A stretch of 6,983 bases of DNA from Muribaculaceae bacterium (lineage in GTDB: Bacteria; Bacteroidota; Bacteroidia; Bacteroidales; Muribaculaceae): the NCBI GenBank assembly GCA_017619255.1, contig JAFZSS010000005.1, positions 1 through 6,983 on the forward strand, written 5' to 3'. The notes under the pieces are model-generated. The model saw only the letters and a program-made list of their open reading frames with translations, had not been told where the DNA came from and did no database searches. The translations under genes were made by a program, and so were the position numbers. Positions 1-6,983 of the stretch are shown piece by piece; within the stretch, counting starts at the first letter, position 1; each line of letters opens with the position of its first letter.

Positions 1-587
1 ACATAGTCAAACTGCTTGATAGCGTCCTCCCAACGCTGTTGCGCATTGGCATTGCGACCCAGTCCCATGTATCCAATCGTCTCGCCTGGCTCTAACTCAA
101 CTATTTTGCGATAGTCAGTATCAGACAAGTCGTACTGGTTCAACTCATAATAGATTTGTGCGCGCCTCTGATAAAGAAGCCTTTGGTCGGGGTAATTCTT
201 AATTCCGGTGGCTAAGGTTGACAACGCCTTTGTAGTGTCCTCAAGTTGCAATAACACACCGGCTTTGGCAACATACGCCATACACTGATACTCAGCATCC
301 TTTTTAGGCAGATACTTCAGTGCCGACTCAGCTGAGCTCAAGGCTTTGCCGTAATCATCATTGGTATAATGTATTGCGGACATCAAGGTGTGAGCATAGC
401 CATTCTTGGGGTTGTCCTGAAGTTCTTTAGTAAGATACTCATAGGCTTCATCATAGTCGTCAGATTCAAAGGCCTCATAGCCTCGCTGATAATTATAGGA
501 CATGGGGCGCTTGTCCTTTTGTGCGTTGGCTTCGAGTCCTGTCATCATGCAAGCGACAGCGAGCAACAAAACTCCGATCTTTTTCAT
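1..587 (-). CDS. Secreted TPR-repeat protein, 3' end outside window
   Basis: The frame is open from an ATG at 587 to the left edge, giving 195 visible residues; the C-terminus is missing. Residues 1-22 look like a signal peptide: Met-Lys-Lys, a hydrophobic stretch (about 4-18), then Ala-Asn-Ala before Gln23, a good signal peptidase I site. Cys13 is preceded by Ala-Val-Ala, only a poor lipobox, so a soluble periplasmic protein is more likely than a lipoprotein. The rest is tandem TPR-like helical pairs of about 34 residues: repeat ends are marked by prolines at 60, 94, 133 and 167, with the typical Gly/Tyr/Ala pattern (for example around 36-48, 64-82, 139-159 and 173-189). TPR arrays mediate protein-protein contacts; no catalytic domain is visible and the partner is unknown. 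A further domain could follow beyond the edge. There is no Shine-Dalgarno sequence upstream, as is common in Bacteroidetes. A terminator separates it from trxA, so it probably has its own promoter, although I could not identify one. Confidence 0.85.
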   Translation of the reverse strand, partial: MKKIGVLLLAVACMMTGLEANAQKDKRPMSYNYQRGYEAFESDDYDEAYEYLTKELQDNPKNGYAHTLMSAIHYTNDDYGKALSSAESALKYLPKKDAEYQCMAYVAKAGVLLQLEDTTKALSTLATGIKNYPDQRLLYQRRAQIYYELNQYDLSDTDYRKIVELEPGETIGYMGLGRNANAQQRWEDAIKQFDY

Positions 588-653
588 GAATTTCTGTTAT
601 TTATTGTTGAGTGTGTAGGGTGTTTCACTCTAGGGTGGATATATCCCAAAAGA

Positions 654-676
654 GCAGGCTTCTTGTAAAAGCCTGC
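654..676 (-). terminator. Intrinsic terminator after trxA
   Basis: On the minus strand, a perfect 8-bp stem (GCAGGCTT / AAGCCTGC) encloses a 7-base loop and is followed by TCTTTT. It begins 27 bases past the trxA stop codon and lies before the TPR gene. The stem is GC-rich; the T-run is short and interrupted by one C. It should end the trxA transcript and separate it from the downstream gene. Confidence 0.8.
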
Positions 677-703
677 CGCACAGGGGCATCATCCAGTATG
701 GAA

Positions 704-1021
704 TCAGAGCAGTGCGTCGAGTTTGGCAGCCAGAGCGTCGTGAGTAATAGTACCCACATGTTTGTCCACCATGTTGCCTTCCTTGTCAAAGAAAAGCAGC
801 GTGGGAATGTTGCGGATGCCATAATCTGAACTCAGATCAAAACCGTCATCAACATTATACTTGCCGATGATGGCACGGTCCTCGTATGCCGCTGCAAGTT
901 CCTCAATGATTGGTGCAATGCTGCGGCAGGGGCCACACCAGGGAGCCCAAAAGTCAATCACTACGGGCTTGCCCGATTCCAGTAAACTCTTGTAATTAGC
1001 GTCGTTAATTTCTAGTGCCAT
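704..1021 (-). CDS. trxA: Thioredoxin
   Basis: This is a 105-residue cytoplasmic thioredoxin, the usual full length for a single-domain TrxA. It reduces disulfides in target proteins such as ribonucleotide reductase and peroxiredoxins, and is recharged by thioredoxin reductase. The active site WCGPC is at residues 28-32 (redox cysteines 29 and 32), inside the classic context Asp23-Phe-Trp-Ala-Pro. Asp23 corresponds to the buried acid that helps deprotonate the second cysteine. Lys54 and Asp58 in the KYNVDD segment and the cis-proline Pro73 (IPT, 72-74) are also in place. There is no signal peptide, which argues against a periplasmic TlpA/DsbE-type protein. It lies 84 bases downstream of dnaE on the same strand and is followed by a terminator. 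No Shine-Dalgarno sequence is evident. It could be read through from dnaE or driven from elements in the gap (see the -24/-12 motif). Confidence 0.97.
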   Translation of the reverse strand: MALEINDANYKSLLESGKPVVIDFWAPWCGPCRSIAPIIEELAAAYEDRAIIGKYNVDDGFDLSSDYGIRNIPTLLFFDKEGNMVDKHVGTITHDALAAKLDALL

Positions 1022-1065
1022 TGTTATCTATCGATTACAGTTTATGTTTATGATAATTATTGTCT

Positions 1066-1082
1066 TGCAAAAAGAATGCCAA
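1066..1082 (-). promoter_or_regulatory. Candidate -24/-12 (sigma-54-like) promoter of trxA
   Basis: On the minus strand the sequence reads TTGGCATTCTTTTTGCA. This has TGGCA at -24 and TTGCA at -12 with the exact family spacing, the GG and GC doublets being 12 bases apart. Initiation would fall near 1055, giving a leader of about 34 bases before trxA. Bacteroidetes carry RpoN, so this is plausible. The match overlaps a hairpin plus T-run that could itself be the dnaE terminator, so coincidence is possible. An alternative housekeeping reading (TTTG at 1080-1083, 20 bases, then TAATTATC) fits the -7 consensus only partly. Confidence 0.4.
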
Positions 1083-1090
1083 ACAGCATT
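1069..1090 (-). terminator. Weak candidate terminator after dnaE
   Basis: On the minus strand, AATGCT pairs with GGCATT (6 bp, one G-T wobble) around a 4-base loop GTTT, followed by C and five Ts. It lies 15 bases past the dnaE stop. The stem is short and AT-rich, so it may terminate only partially or not at all, allowing dnaE-trxA read-through. Confidence 0.35.
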
Positions 1091-1105
1091 TTATCGCCAT
1101 AAAAA

Positions 1106-4100
1106 TCACACGCGGGCATTGATTTTGTATTTGATACCCGCTTCCCGCAGGCCCTCCATCAGCTGCTTATCCACAGCGATCGGTTTGCGTGAACGCAACA
1201 TGACATAATTGCCGCTCACCTGATCCTTCATTTTGAAATACAGTTCGCAGCAGTTATCGCCCTTTACTCCCATGTGTGTACGCAAGAAGTCCACACTGTT
1301 CAAATCGTTGTCACGCAACGAGATCACCAGGTTTTTCACCATTTTCCCCTTGAGGTTCTCCAACAGGTCGATCGAGCGCATGTTAAACCGCACATTGTCG
1401 CCGTAGCCTTTTTCATAGGCACCGCGCACAACGATAGCGTAGCCTGGAACTCCATAATTACGATATTCGACAAATTTATTGCCAAAGAGCATGAACTCGA
1501 AAGATCCCGTGTAGTCCTCGATTTTCATGATGCCGAACTCCCCTTTTTTACCCATGCGCGTCTGGAAATCCACCACGAGTCCTCCCAGTATCAGTTCCTT
1601 GTCCAACTGGTCTGCCCGGTTCTTGACCTCGGCAAGCGGCGTGTTGCAGCCGTAAGTCACCTCCATGTAATAGGGGTCCAAGGGGTGTGCTGACAGGTAC
1701 ATACCCACCAGTTCCCGTTCACGGTTAAGGCGTTCCAGCTCAGACCAGGGCTCGGCATTGGGGATGGCCGGTGTTGCCACCTCTACCCCACCAATAGCGC
1801 CAAACAGCGAGTTCTGCATCTCTTGCACACTGGCCTGATAACGGCTGCCGAAGCGCATCAGAATCTCGCTAAACGACTCGTTGCGTGCGTTAACCTCGAA
1901 GAAGTCTTCGCGCTTGATTTCTTTGAAGTCGTCAAATGTGCCTGCCAGCGCCATCGACTCCAGCGCCTTGCGGTTGCATGTGCGTTGGTCGATGCGCTGC
2001 ACAAAGTCGAAGATATCCTTGAACGGTCCATCCTTTTCGCGTTGCTCGATGATGGAATCCACGCATCCCACGCCCACGCCCTTAATGCCGGCTAGACCGA
2101 AGCGTATGCGTCCATCTTTGGTAGCGCTGAAATTCTTGTAACTCTCGTTAATATTGGGTCCCAACACCTCAATGCCCATTGCGCGGCACTCGTCCATGTA
2201 TTTGGAAAGCTTGTCCACATCGTTGAGGTTGCTGCTCAACACGGCAGCCATGTATTCACTCGGATAGTTGGCCTTGAGATAGGCAGTCTGGTAGGCGACC
2301 CAGCTATAGCAGGTCGCGTGTGACTTGTTGAACGCATATTCCGCGAATCTCTTCCAGTCTTCCCAGATCTTGTGCAGCACCTTCTTGTCATAACCGTTTT
2401 TCTCGCCGCCCTCATAGAACAGTGCCTCGAGCTCGGTCATCTTGTCGATCTGCTTCTTACCCATAGCCTTACGCAGCGTGTCACTCTGTCCACGCGTGAA
2501 GTCTGCCAGTTGGCGTGACAGCAGCATCACCTGTTCCTGATAGACTGTGATGCCGTAGGTCTCCTTCAGGTATTTCTCCATGCACGGGATGTCATACTCA
2601 ATGGGCTCCACACCGTGTTTGCGGTTGATGAACTGCGGGATGTAGCTCATAGGGCCTGGACGGTAGAGCGCGTTCATCGCAATCAGGTCCTCGAAGCAAG
2701 TGGGGTGCAACTCGATGAGGTACTTCTGCATGCCCGCCGACTCAAACTGGAAAGTCCCCGCCGTCTGTCCCTTACAATACAGCTCATAGGTCTTGGGATC
2801 GTCGATCGGAATTTTCTCGATATCAATATCAACCCCATGATTGAGTTTGATATTAGCTATGGCCTCTTTGATGATCGAGAGATTCTTCAGCCCAAGGAAG
2901 TCCATCTTGATCAAGCCGGTATCCTCAATCACGCCGCCCTCGTACTGTGTGACAATGATGCGCTCGCCGTCGCTGTCGTTGGCAGTGCTCACAGGTACCC
3001 AGTCGGTGATGTCGTCGCGACCGATAATCACGCCGCAGGCATGCACGCCAGTGCTGCGGATGCTGCCCTCCAGTTGCTCGGCAAATCGTATGGTCTCGCC
3101 TACTCTGGGATCTTTGTTATCCAACTCATGGCGGAACTCCGGGAAGCACTCCAGGCAGTTTTTTACCGTGATTTTGTACTTCTTCCCCGGTTCTTTCTCA
3201 GGCATGTCGTTAGGGCTAGACGGGATGAACTTGGCCAGGCGGTTGCTCTCGGCGATGGTCAGGTCCTCGACCCGTGCCACATCTTTGATAGCGCTCTTGG
3301 CTGCCATCGTTCCGTAGGTGACGATATGAGCCACCTTCTCGGCGCCATACTTTTCTGTCACATAGTTCAGCACAGCGGCACGGCCATCGTCATCAAAGTC
3401 GGTGTCGATATCAGGCAGCGAGATGCGGTCCGGGTTGAGGAATCGCTCGAACAGCAGGTCATATTTCAATGGGTCAATCTTGGTGATGCCCAGGCAATAG
3501 GCCACAGCAGATCCTGCCGCCGAACCGCGTCCCGGTCCCACAGAGCAGCCAAGTTTGGGTGCCATGCGGATGTAGTCCTGCACGATGAGGAAGTATCCCG
3601 GGAAACCCATGTTCTTGATGGTTTCCAGCTCAAAGTCCAAGCGCTCGCGGTGCTCCTCGTCCAGTTCGGGCCAACGCTCCTTTGCTCCCTCATAGACGAG
3701 ATAGCGCAGGTAGTCGTCCTCGTTGTCAAAACCGTCGGGCAGTGGGAAATCGGGAAGGATGGGTGCATGATTGATGCTATAAATCTCCACCTTGTCCAGA
3801 ATCTCGTTGGTGTTCTGCAGGGCCTCAGGAATGTCGGCGAACACCTGATTCATCTCCTCTTGGGTCTTGAACCACTCCTGCTTGCTGTAGAGCATCACAT
3901 TCTCATCGGCAAGCGTCTTTCCCGTGGAAACGCAGATGAGGCGCTCATGGGCATCGGCATCCTGTTCGTTGACAAAGTGGGAATCGTTAGTGCAGATGAG
4001 CTTGATGTCCAGTTCGCGGGCGAACTGAATCAACGCGTCGTTGACCAGACACTGTTTCTCATAAGTCTCGTGGTTGGCATGCGCCACGGTGGCTTTGTGC

Positions 4101-4651
4101 CGTTGCAGTTCCAGGTAATAGTCCTCGCCGAAGACGCTCTTGAACCACTGTATGGTCTCGCGCGCCTGGTTCATCTGGCCGTTCATGATCAGTTGTGGCA
4201 CCTCACCGCCCAGACAGGCCGAGCAGCAGATGATGCCCTCGTGGTATTTTTCCAGCTCGCTGTGGTCGGTGCGAGGATGCCAGTAGAAGCCCTCGGTCCA
4301 ACCATGGGACACAATCTTGATAAGGTTCTTGTAACCCTTCAAGTTCTTGGCCAGCAGAATCAGGTGACGGCCCTTATCATTCTTGTCGAACTGGTCGAAG
4401 CGTGAATTATTGGCGACATAGACCTCGCAGCCAAAGATAGGCTTGAATTTCTCCTCGCCTTCTCCGCGTTTCTTGTTGATCTTGGACACATAGTCATGGA
4501 ACTCCTTGATGCCGAACATGTTGCCATGGTCGGTGATGGCCATGCCGCGCATGCCGTCAGCAATGGCTTTATCGACGAGCGCCTTGACTGGAGCCTGTCC
4601 ATCAAGGATGGAGTATTGTGAGTGTACATGAAGATGAACGAACGGTATCAT
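1106..4651 (-). CDS. dnaE: DNA polymerase III subunit alpha (DnaE)
   Basis: This is the replicative polymerase subunit, which extends DNA at the fork as part of the pol III holoenzyme. It has 1,181 residues, close to E. coli DnaE (1,160). The N-terminal PHP domain (about 1-230) retains all nine residues expected for a metal site: His8, His10, Asp17, His42, Glu76, His96, Cys146, Asp223 and His225. The C-family polymerase core follows: the GPGRGSAAGS motif at 372-381, catalytic Asp416 and Asp418 in PDIDTDF, and the third catalytic Asp584 in KMDFLGL. Next come a helix-hairpin-helix segment near 856-862 (IKGVGVG), a beta-clamp binding peptide QNSLF at 946-950, and an OB-fold from about 1019. The ATG at 4651 starts directly on the conserved PHP strand and has AGGAG 12 bases upstream (4664-4668), a clear ribosome site. 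It has its own promoter and follows the terminator of the acetyltransferase unit. The complete PHP site suggests built-in 3'-5' exonuclease proofreading, as known for M. tuberculosis DnaE1; this is inferred, not shown. Confidence 0.98.
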   Translation of the reverse strand: MIPFVHLHVHSQYSILDGQAPVKALVDKAIADGMRGMAITDHGNMFGIKEFHDYVSKINKKRGEGEEKFKPIFGCEVYVANNSRFDQFDKNDKGRHLILLAKNLKGYKNLIKIVSHGWTEGFYWHPRTDHSELEKYHEGIICCSACLGGEVPQLIMNGQMNQARETIQWFKSVFGEDYYLELQRHKATVAHANHETYEKQCLVNDALIQFARELDIKLICTNDSHFVNEQDADAHERLICVSTGKTLADENVMLYSKQEWFKTQEEMNQVFADIPEALQNTNEILDKVEIYSINHAPILPDFPLPDGFDNEDDYLRYLVYEGAKERWPELDEEHRERLDFELETIKNMGFPGYFLIVQDYIRMAPKLGCSVGPGRGSAAGSAVAYCLGITKIDPLKYDLLFERFLNPDRISLPDIDTDFDDDGRAAVLNYVTEKYGAEKVAHIVTYGTMAAKSAIKDVARVEDLTIAESNRLAKFIPSSPNDMPEKEPGKKYKITVKNCLECFPEFRHELDNKDPRVGETIRFAEQLEGSIRSTGVHACGVIIGRDDITDWVPVSTANDSDGERIIVTQYEGGVIEDTGLIKMDFLGLKNLSIIKEAIANIKLNHGVDIDIEKIPIDDPKTYELYCKGQTAGTFQFESAGMQKYLIELHPTCFEDLIAMNALYRPGPMSYIPQFINRKHGVEPIEYDIPCMEKYLKETYGITVYQEQVMLLSRQLADFTRGQSDTLRKAMGKKQIDKMTELEALFYEGGEKNGYDKKVLHKIWEDWKRFAEYAFNKSHATCYSWVAYQTAYLKANYPSEYMAAVLSSNLNDVDKLSKYMDECRAMGIEVLGPNINESYKNFSATKDGRIRFGLAGIKGVGVGCVDSIIEQREKDGPFKDIFDFVQRIDQRTCNRKALESMALAGTFDDFKEIKREDFFEVNARNESFSEILMRFGSRYQASVQEMQNSLFGAIGGVEVATPAIPNAEPWSELERLNRERELVGMYLSAHPLDPYYMEVTYGCNTPLAEVKNRADQLDKELILGGLVVDFQTRMGKKGEFGIMKIEDYTGSFEFMLFGNKFVEYRNYGVPGYAIVVRGAYEKGYGDNVRFNMRSIDLLENLKGKMVKNLVISLRDNDLNSVDFLRTHMGVKGDNCCELYFKMKDQVSGNYVMLRSRKPIAVDKQLMEGLREAGIKYKINARV

Positions 4652-4693
4652 AGTGATGTATTTCTCCTTTTACCTTCTGAAAATTCAAGAGTG

Positions 4694-4725
4694 TAAAATT
4701 ACTCCATTTTTTACAATTCCGCAAA
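4694..4725 (-). promoter_or_regulatory. Bacteroidetes-type promoter of dnaE
   Basis: On the minus strand, TTTG (4722-4725) serves as the -33 element and TAATTTTA (4694-4701) as the -7 element, 20 bases apart. The Bacteroidetes housekeeping consensus is TTTG, 19-21 bases, TAnnTTTG; only the last -7 base differs. Initiation just downstream would leave a leader of roughly 35-40 bases containing the AGGAG site. The -33 element is the end of the T-run that serves the preceding terminator. Confidence 0.65.
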
Positions 4726-4765
4726 AAAAAGTTATTAACAACACACACTCAGGATGTGTGCTGTT
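4723..4765 (-). terminator. Strong intrinsic terminator of the O-acetyltransferase unit
   Basis: On the minus strand, AACAGCACACA (4755-4765) pairs with TGTGTGTTGTT (4737-4747): 11 bp with one G-T wobble and a 7-base loop. AATAAC and then eight Ts (4723-4730) follow. The hairpin begins about 30 bases past the stop codon of the SGNH-type gene. The T-run starts six bases after the stem, slightly farther than ideal. No oppositely oriented gene is present for it to serve. Confidence 0.75.
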
Positions 4766-4794
4766 TTGTCCATCTTGTCTTTACCTACTTGTAG

Positions 4795-5847
4795 TTATTC
4801 CAGTCCTGTGTTCTTGTTAGTCCCGTCCAAGCGACGGTAAATTTCCTCGGCAACGACCTGGGCCGCTTTGTAGGACCAGTGGGTGTCGTTAAAAAGGAAA
4901 ATGTCTTTTTCTCCCTGTTCCACGAGGGGTTGCAGGTAGTCACGGGTTATCAGAATGTGCGGGTCGTCATTGAAAATCCGTTTGATATCCTCATTGACGA
5001 CCTTGCGGGGATAAGGATTGTCTACGATGTGATCCTGATACAAGTCGTACTTGTCGACAGGCACCACAAACAACAAGTTGATGCCTTTTTCAGCGGCCTT
5101 GTCGAGCAGGGATTGCCAGGTCTGCTTGATGATAAGTTCATGATGCTTAGGGATGCCCATAAGCATGACGTCATCGCGATAGATATACAGGTGGCGCTCA
5201 TCACCCTTGTAAGAGAAAAAGTTCCCGTCAAGCTTCATGTCATGGATTGGCGACTCGGCGAAGCCAGAGCGATAAACGAAATAATCCTTTAGGCGGGAAA
5301 GCGACCACTGGTTAGGTGTCTTTGAAGTGAGCTTTTTCTTGTCAGCACGCATCATGTGCAACGATGATTTGGGCTCAAAACCATACATGAACTCATCAAC
5401 GCCGCGCTCGCCACACTCGACTATGAGAACGGGGGTATTAATGCTGTCTATGAGGCCCAAGTTCATAATTTCATAGGCAAAGGTAATGGGATTGAAAAAC
5501 AGATGCCGCTCGCAGTTCACCACCTTTAAACCATACTGAGCCAGATAGTTCTGATAACCTTCACGACCACGCTCCGAAAAGGAGTCACCCACGGTAATGA
5601 CATCAGCGCGGCATTGTTTGAGCAGAGTCATGTCATCGATGGTGGTAAACAGCGTCTGGGGTATATAATTCCGTGCCAATGTACTGTCGTATTCATGGCC
5701 GAAGGGGATGATGACCAATCGCCCTATGTCGCCGCTGGCTTTTGGGACGATGCACAGCGAAAAATAGGTGACAGCAGCAACAGCCAGCAACCACAGTGGC
5801 AACAATGAGTACGATATTTTGATGAGGAACTTTCTCATAGCACTCAT
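4795..5847 (-). CDS. Membrane-anchored SGNH/AlgJ-AlgX-like (DHHW) O-acetyltransferase partner
   Basis: This 350-residue protein resembles the periplasmic SGNH-hydrolase-like half of polysaccharide O-acetylation systems (AlgJ/AlgX, DltD and PatB types). A single hydrophobic segment at about residues 11-34, after basic residues, looks like an uncleaved anchor with the bulk outside the membrane. The catalytic serine block is Gly87-Asp88-Ser89-Phe90-Ser91, and the C-terminal Asp-x-His-Trp block is Asp321-Thr-His323-Trp324, so a Ser/His/Asp triad is present. I chose the ATG at 5847 because its A is shared with the TAA of the upstream MBOAT gene (TAATG), implying translational coupling. A longer frame from 5895 would add 16 residues and overlap the neighbour by 49 bases; an ATG at 5838 (MRKF) is also possible. 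The MBOAT partner probably moves acetyl groups across the membrane and this protein transfers them to a glycan. The glycan is unknown: exopolysaccharide, O-antigen or peptidoglycan are all possible. Confidence 0.85.
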   Translation of the reverse strand: MSAMRKFLIKISYSLLPLWLLAVAAVTYFSLCIVPKASGDIGRLVIIPFGHEYDSTLARNYIPQTLFTTIDDMTLLKQCRADVITVGDSFSERGREGYQNYLAQYGLKVVNCERHLFFNPITFAYEIMNLGLIDSINTPVLIVECGERGVDEFMYGFEPKSSLHMMRADKKKLTSKTPNQWSLSRLKDYFVYRSGFAESPIHDMKLDGNFFSYKGDERHLYIYRDDVMLMGIPKHHELIIKQTWQSLLDKAAEKGINLLFVVPVDKYDLYQDHIVDNPYPRKVVNEDIKRIFNDDPHILITRDYLQPLVEQGEKDIFLFNDTHWSYKAAQVVAEEIYRRLDGTNKNTGLE

Positions 5848-6983
5848 TAAAACTGGAAATAGATGAATGTCTGTACCTGCCCAGAGAAGAGACACAGGAT
5901 GATTAACAGGAGGGCATACAGCAGATAGCGGGCTGACGCATGACGGAAAATCCTGTATCCATCAATCTGCAACGCATGCTGCTTGTCACGTTGCAGCCAT
6001 TCGCAGTACAGGAAGGCAATGCACAACATCAAGTCACTCTTGCCAACAATTGCCGAGCGGAAATCAAACAATGATGTGAACATCCTGGAGAGAAAACCGA
6101 GAGCCTGTGTCAATGATTCGGAGCGGAAAATCGTCGAACCGACGATAAACAGGAAGAATGTCAGCGCCATTTGGAGAAACTCCTTGAGCGAGGGCAGGAA
6201 CCTGCTGCCAATGACGGCATCGGAATACTTCTGGTTAACGCCGAAGGCATTATATATAGGAAGCAACACGGCATAGAGCAGTCCCCAGCAAATAAAAGTC
6301 CAGTTCGCACCGTGCCATAATCCACTCAAGCCGTACACAATGATAAGGTTAAGAATCATGCGCACCTGACCATGGCGGCTACCGCCTAGCGGAATATAGA
6401 CATAATCTCGAAACCAAGACATCAGCGAAATGTGCCAACGACGCCACACTTCGGGAATATTGCGAGCGAAGAACGGGTTTTTGAAATTTCGCATCAGGTT
6501 GAATCCAAACAAGCGACCGCAACCGATGGCGATATCGCTATAGCCCGAGAAGTCACAATAAATCTGTACGGCAAACAGTACCATCAGCACCAAGAGCGAG
6601 GGCCCCGAGAGATCTTTGTATTGGCCCCAGTACAGGTTGACGGTAACAGCAACATTGTCGGCTATAAGCAACTTCTTGACGAAGCCCCACAACATCTGAC
6701 GCAAACCGTCGACTGCCTTGCAGTAGTCAAATGACCGCTCGCGTTGGAACTGCGGCAGCAGGTTGGTGGCTCGCTCAATGGGACCTGCCACTAACTGCGG
6801 GAAGAAGCTGATATAGGCAAAGAATTCAACAATGTCACGCGTAGCAGGAACTTTGCGGTGATACACATCGATGGAGTAACTCAGCGCCTGGAAAGTGTAA
6901 AAGCTGATGCCCACGGGCAAAATGACCTCGGTAGTCACCCAATCCAACCGGTAGCCAAATGTAGATTGCAGGAGCAGATTCAG
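5847..6983 (-). CDS. MBOAT-family O-acyltransferase (AlgI/DltB type), 5' end outside window
   Basis: The frame stays open to the right edge, so 378 C-terminal residues are visible and roughly the first 90-130 are missing relative to typical AlgI-like proteins. A TTG at 6945-6947 is an internal leucine codon, not the start. This is a multi-pass inner-membrane protein that takes acetyl from a cytoplasmic donor and passes it outward for glycan O-acetylation. Family signatures are clear: LPVGISFYTFQALSYSIDVY near the visible N-terminus, FFPQLVAGPIE (about 58-70), NPFFARNIPEVWRRWHIS ending with His184, then SWFRDYVYIPLGG, and GLWHGANWTF with His224. His184 and His224 match the two conserved MBOAT histidines; the second is the presumed catalytic one (AlgI His322, DltB His336). 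Several further hydrophobic helices follow. Its stop codon overlaps the start of the SGNH-type partner, so the two are an operon. Its promoter and any upstream glycan genes are outside the window. The acyl group could be other than acetyl. Confidence 0.93.
   Translation of the reverse strand: MNLLLQSTFGYRLDWVTTEVILPVGISFYTFQALSYSIDVYHRKVPATRDIVEFFAYISFFPQLVAGPIERATNLLPQFQRERSFDYCKAVDGLRQMLWGFVKKLLIADNVAVTVNLYWGQYKDLSGPSLLVLMVLFAVQIYCDFSGYSDIAIGCGRLFGFNLMRNFKNPFFARNIPEVWRRWHISLMSWFRDYVYIPLGGSRHGQVRMILNLIIVYGLSGLWHGANWTFICWGLLYAVLLPIYNAFGVNQKYSDAVIGSRFLPSLKEFLQMALTFFLFIVGSTIFRSESLTQALGFLSRMFTSLFDFRSAIVGKSDLMLCIAFLYCEWLQRDKQHALQIDGYRIFRHASARYLLYALLLIILCLFSGQVQTFIYFQF

Noticed and set aside
609..630. 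GAGTG / CACTC inverted repeat in the leader of the TPR gene
   Set aside because: Only 5 bp with a 12-base loop; too weak to call a regulatory structure.
369..829. Short plus-strand frames across the TPR gene, gap and trxA
   Set aside because: They run opposite well-supported genes and across a terminator, with no recognisable protein features.
2615..4405. A 596-codon open frame on the plus strand, antisense to dnaE
   Set aside because: It lies wholly within dnaE, opposite the conserved polymerase core, resembles no family I know, and is explained by codon bias leaving few stops on the opposite strand.
4739..4760. AC/GT dinucleotide run as a simple repeat or microsatellite
   Set aside because: It is only a few units long and is explained as the two arms of the terminator stem.
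5848..5895. N-terminal extension of the SGNH-type protein to an ATG at 5895
   Set aside because: It would overlap the MBOAT gene by 49 bases and put 16 extra residues ahead of the natural basic-plus-hydrophobic anchor; the TAATG junction at 5847 is a better start.
6945..6947. TTG as the start of the MBOAT gene
   Set aside because: The same frame continues upstream to the window edge, and a start here would remove the N-terminal membrane segments expected for the family.

Overview
This 6,983-base window looks like ordinary chromosome from a member of the Bacteroidota, probably Bacteroidales (a Prevotella- or Muribaculaceae-like gut lineage is my guess). The reasons are an upstream element with the Bacteroidetes -33/-7 layout (TTTG, 20 bases, TAATTTTA) in front of dnaE, starts that mostly lack a Shine-Dalgarno sequence behind AT-rich leaders, and proteins of Bacteroidetes type. 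Every gene lies on the minus strand, so transcription runs from the right edge to the left edge.

Right to left: (1) an MBOAT-family membrane O-acyltransferase of the AlgI/DltB type, whose N-terminus lies outside the window; (2) coupled to it by a TAATG stop/start overlap, a membrane-anchored SGNH-type protein of the AlgJ/AlgX (DHHW) type. Together they form a classic two-part machine for acetylating a cell-envelope or exported polysaccharide. A strong intrinsic terminator follows. (3) dnaE, the replicative DNA polymerase III alpha subunit (1,181 aa), has its own promoter immediately after that terminator and a complete set of PHP metal-ligand residues. (4) trxA, a 105-aa thioredoxin with WCGPC, lies 84 bases downstream. 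The gap holds a weak hairpin plus T-run overlapped by an unusually good -24/-12 (sigma-54-like) match. (5) After a clean terminator comes a secreted TPR-repeat protein whose C-terminus runs off the left edge.

The genes form at least three transcriptional blocks: the acetylation pair, dnaE with trxA (joined or separately promoted), and the TPR gene. The acetylation pair has no functional link to dnaE; they are simply neighbours. The three intergenic gaps are 143, 84 and 116 bases and are described below. I saw no RNA genes, mobile elements, CRISPR arrays or attachment sites. I found no convincing previously undescribed system. The points most worth a second look are the unknown substrate of the O-acetylation pair, the intact PHP site in DnaE, the -24/-12 motif before trxA, and the shared T-run that ends one unit and starts the next.
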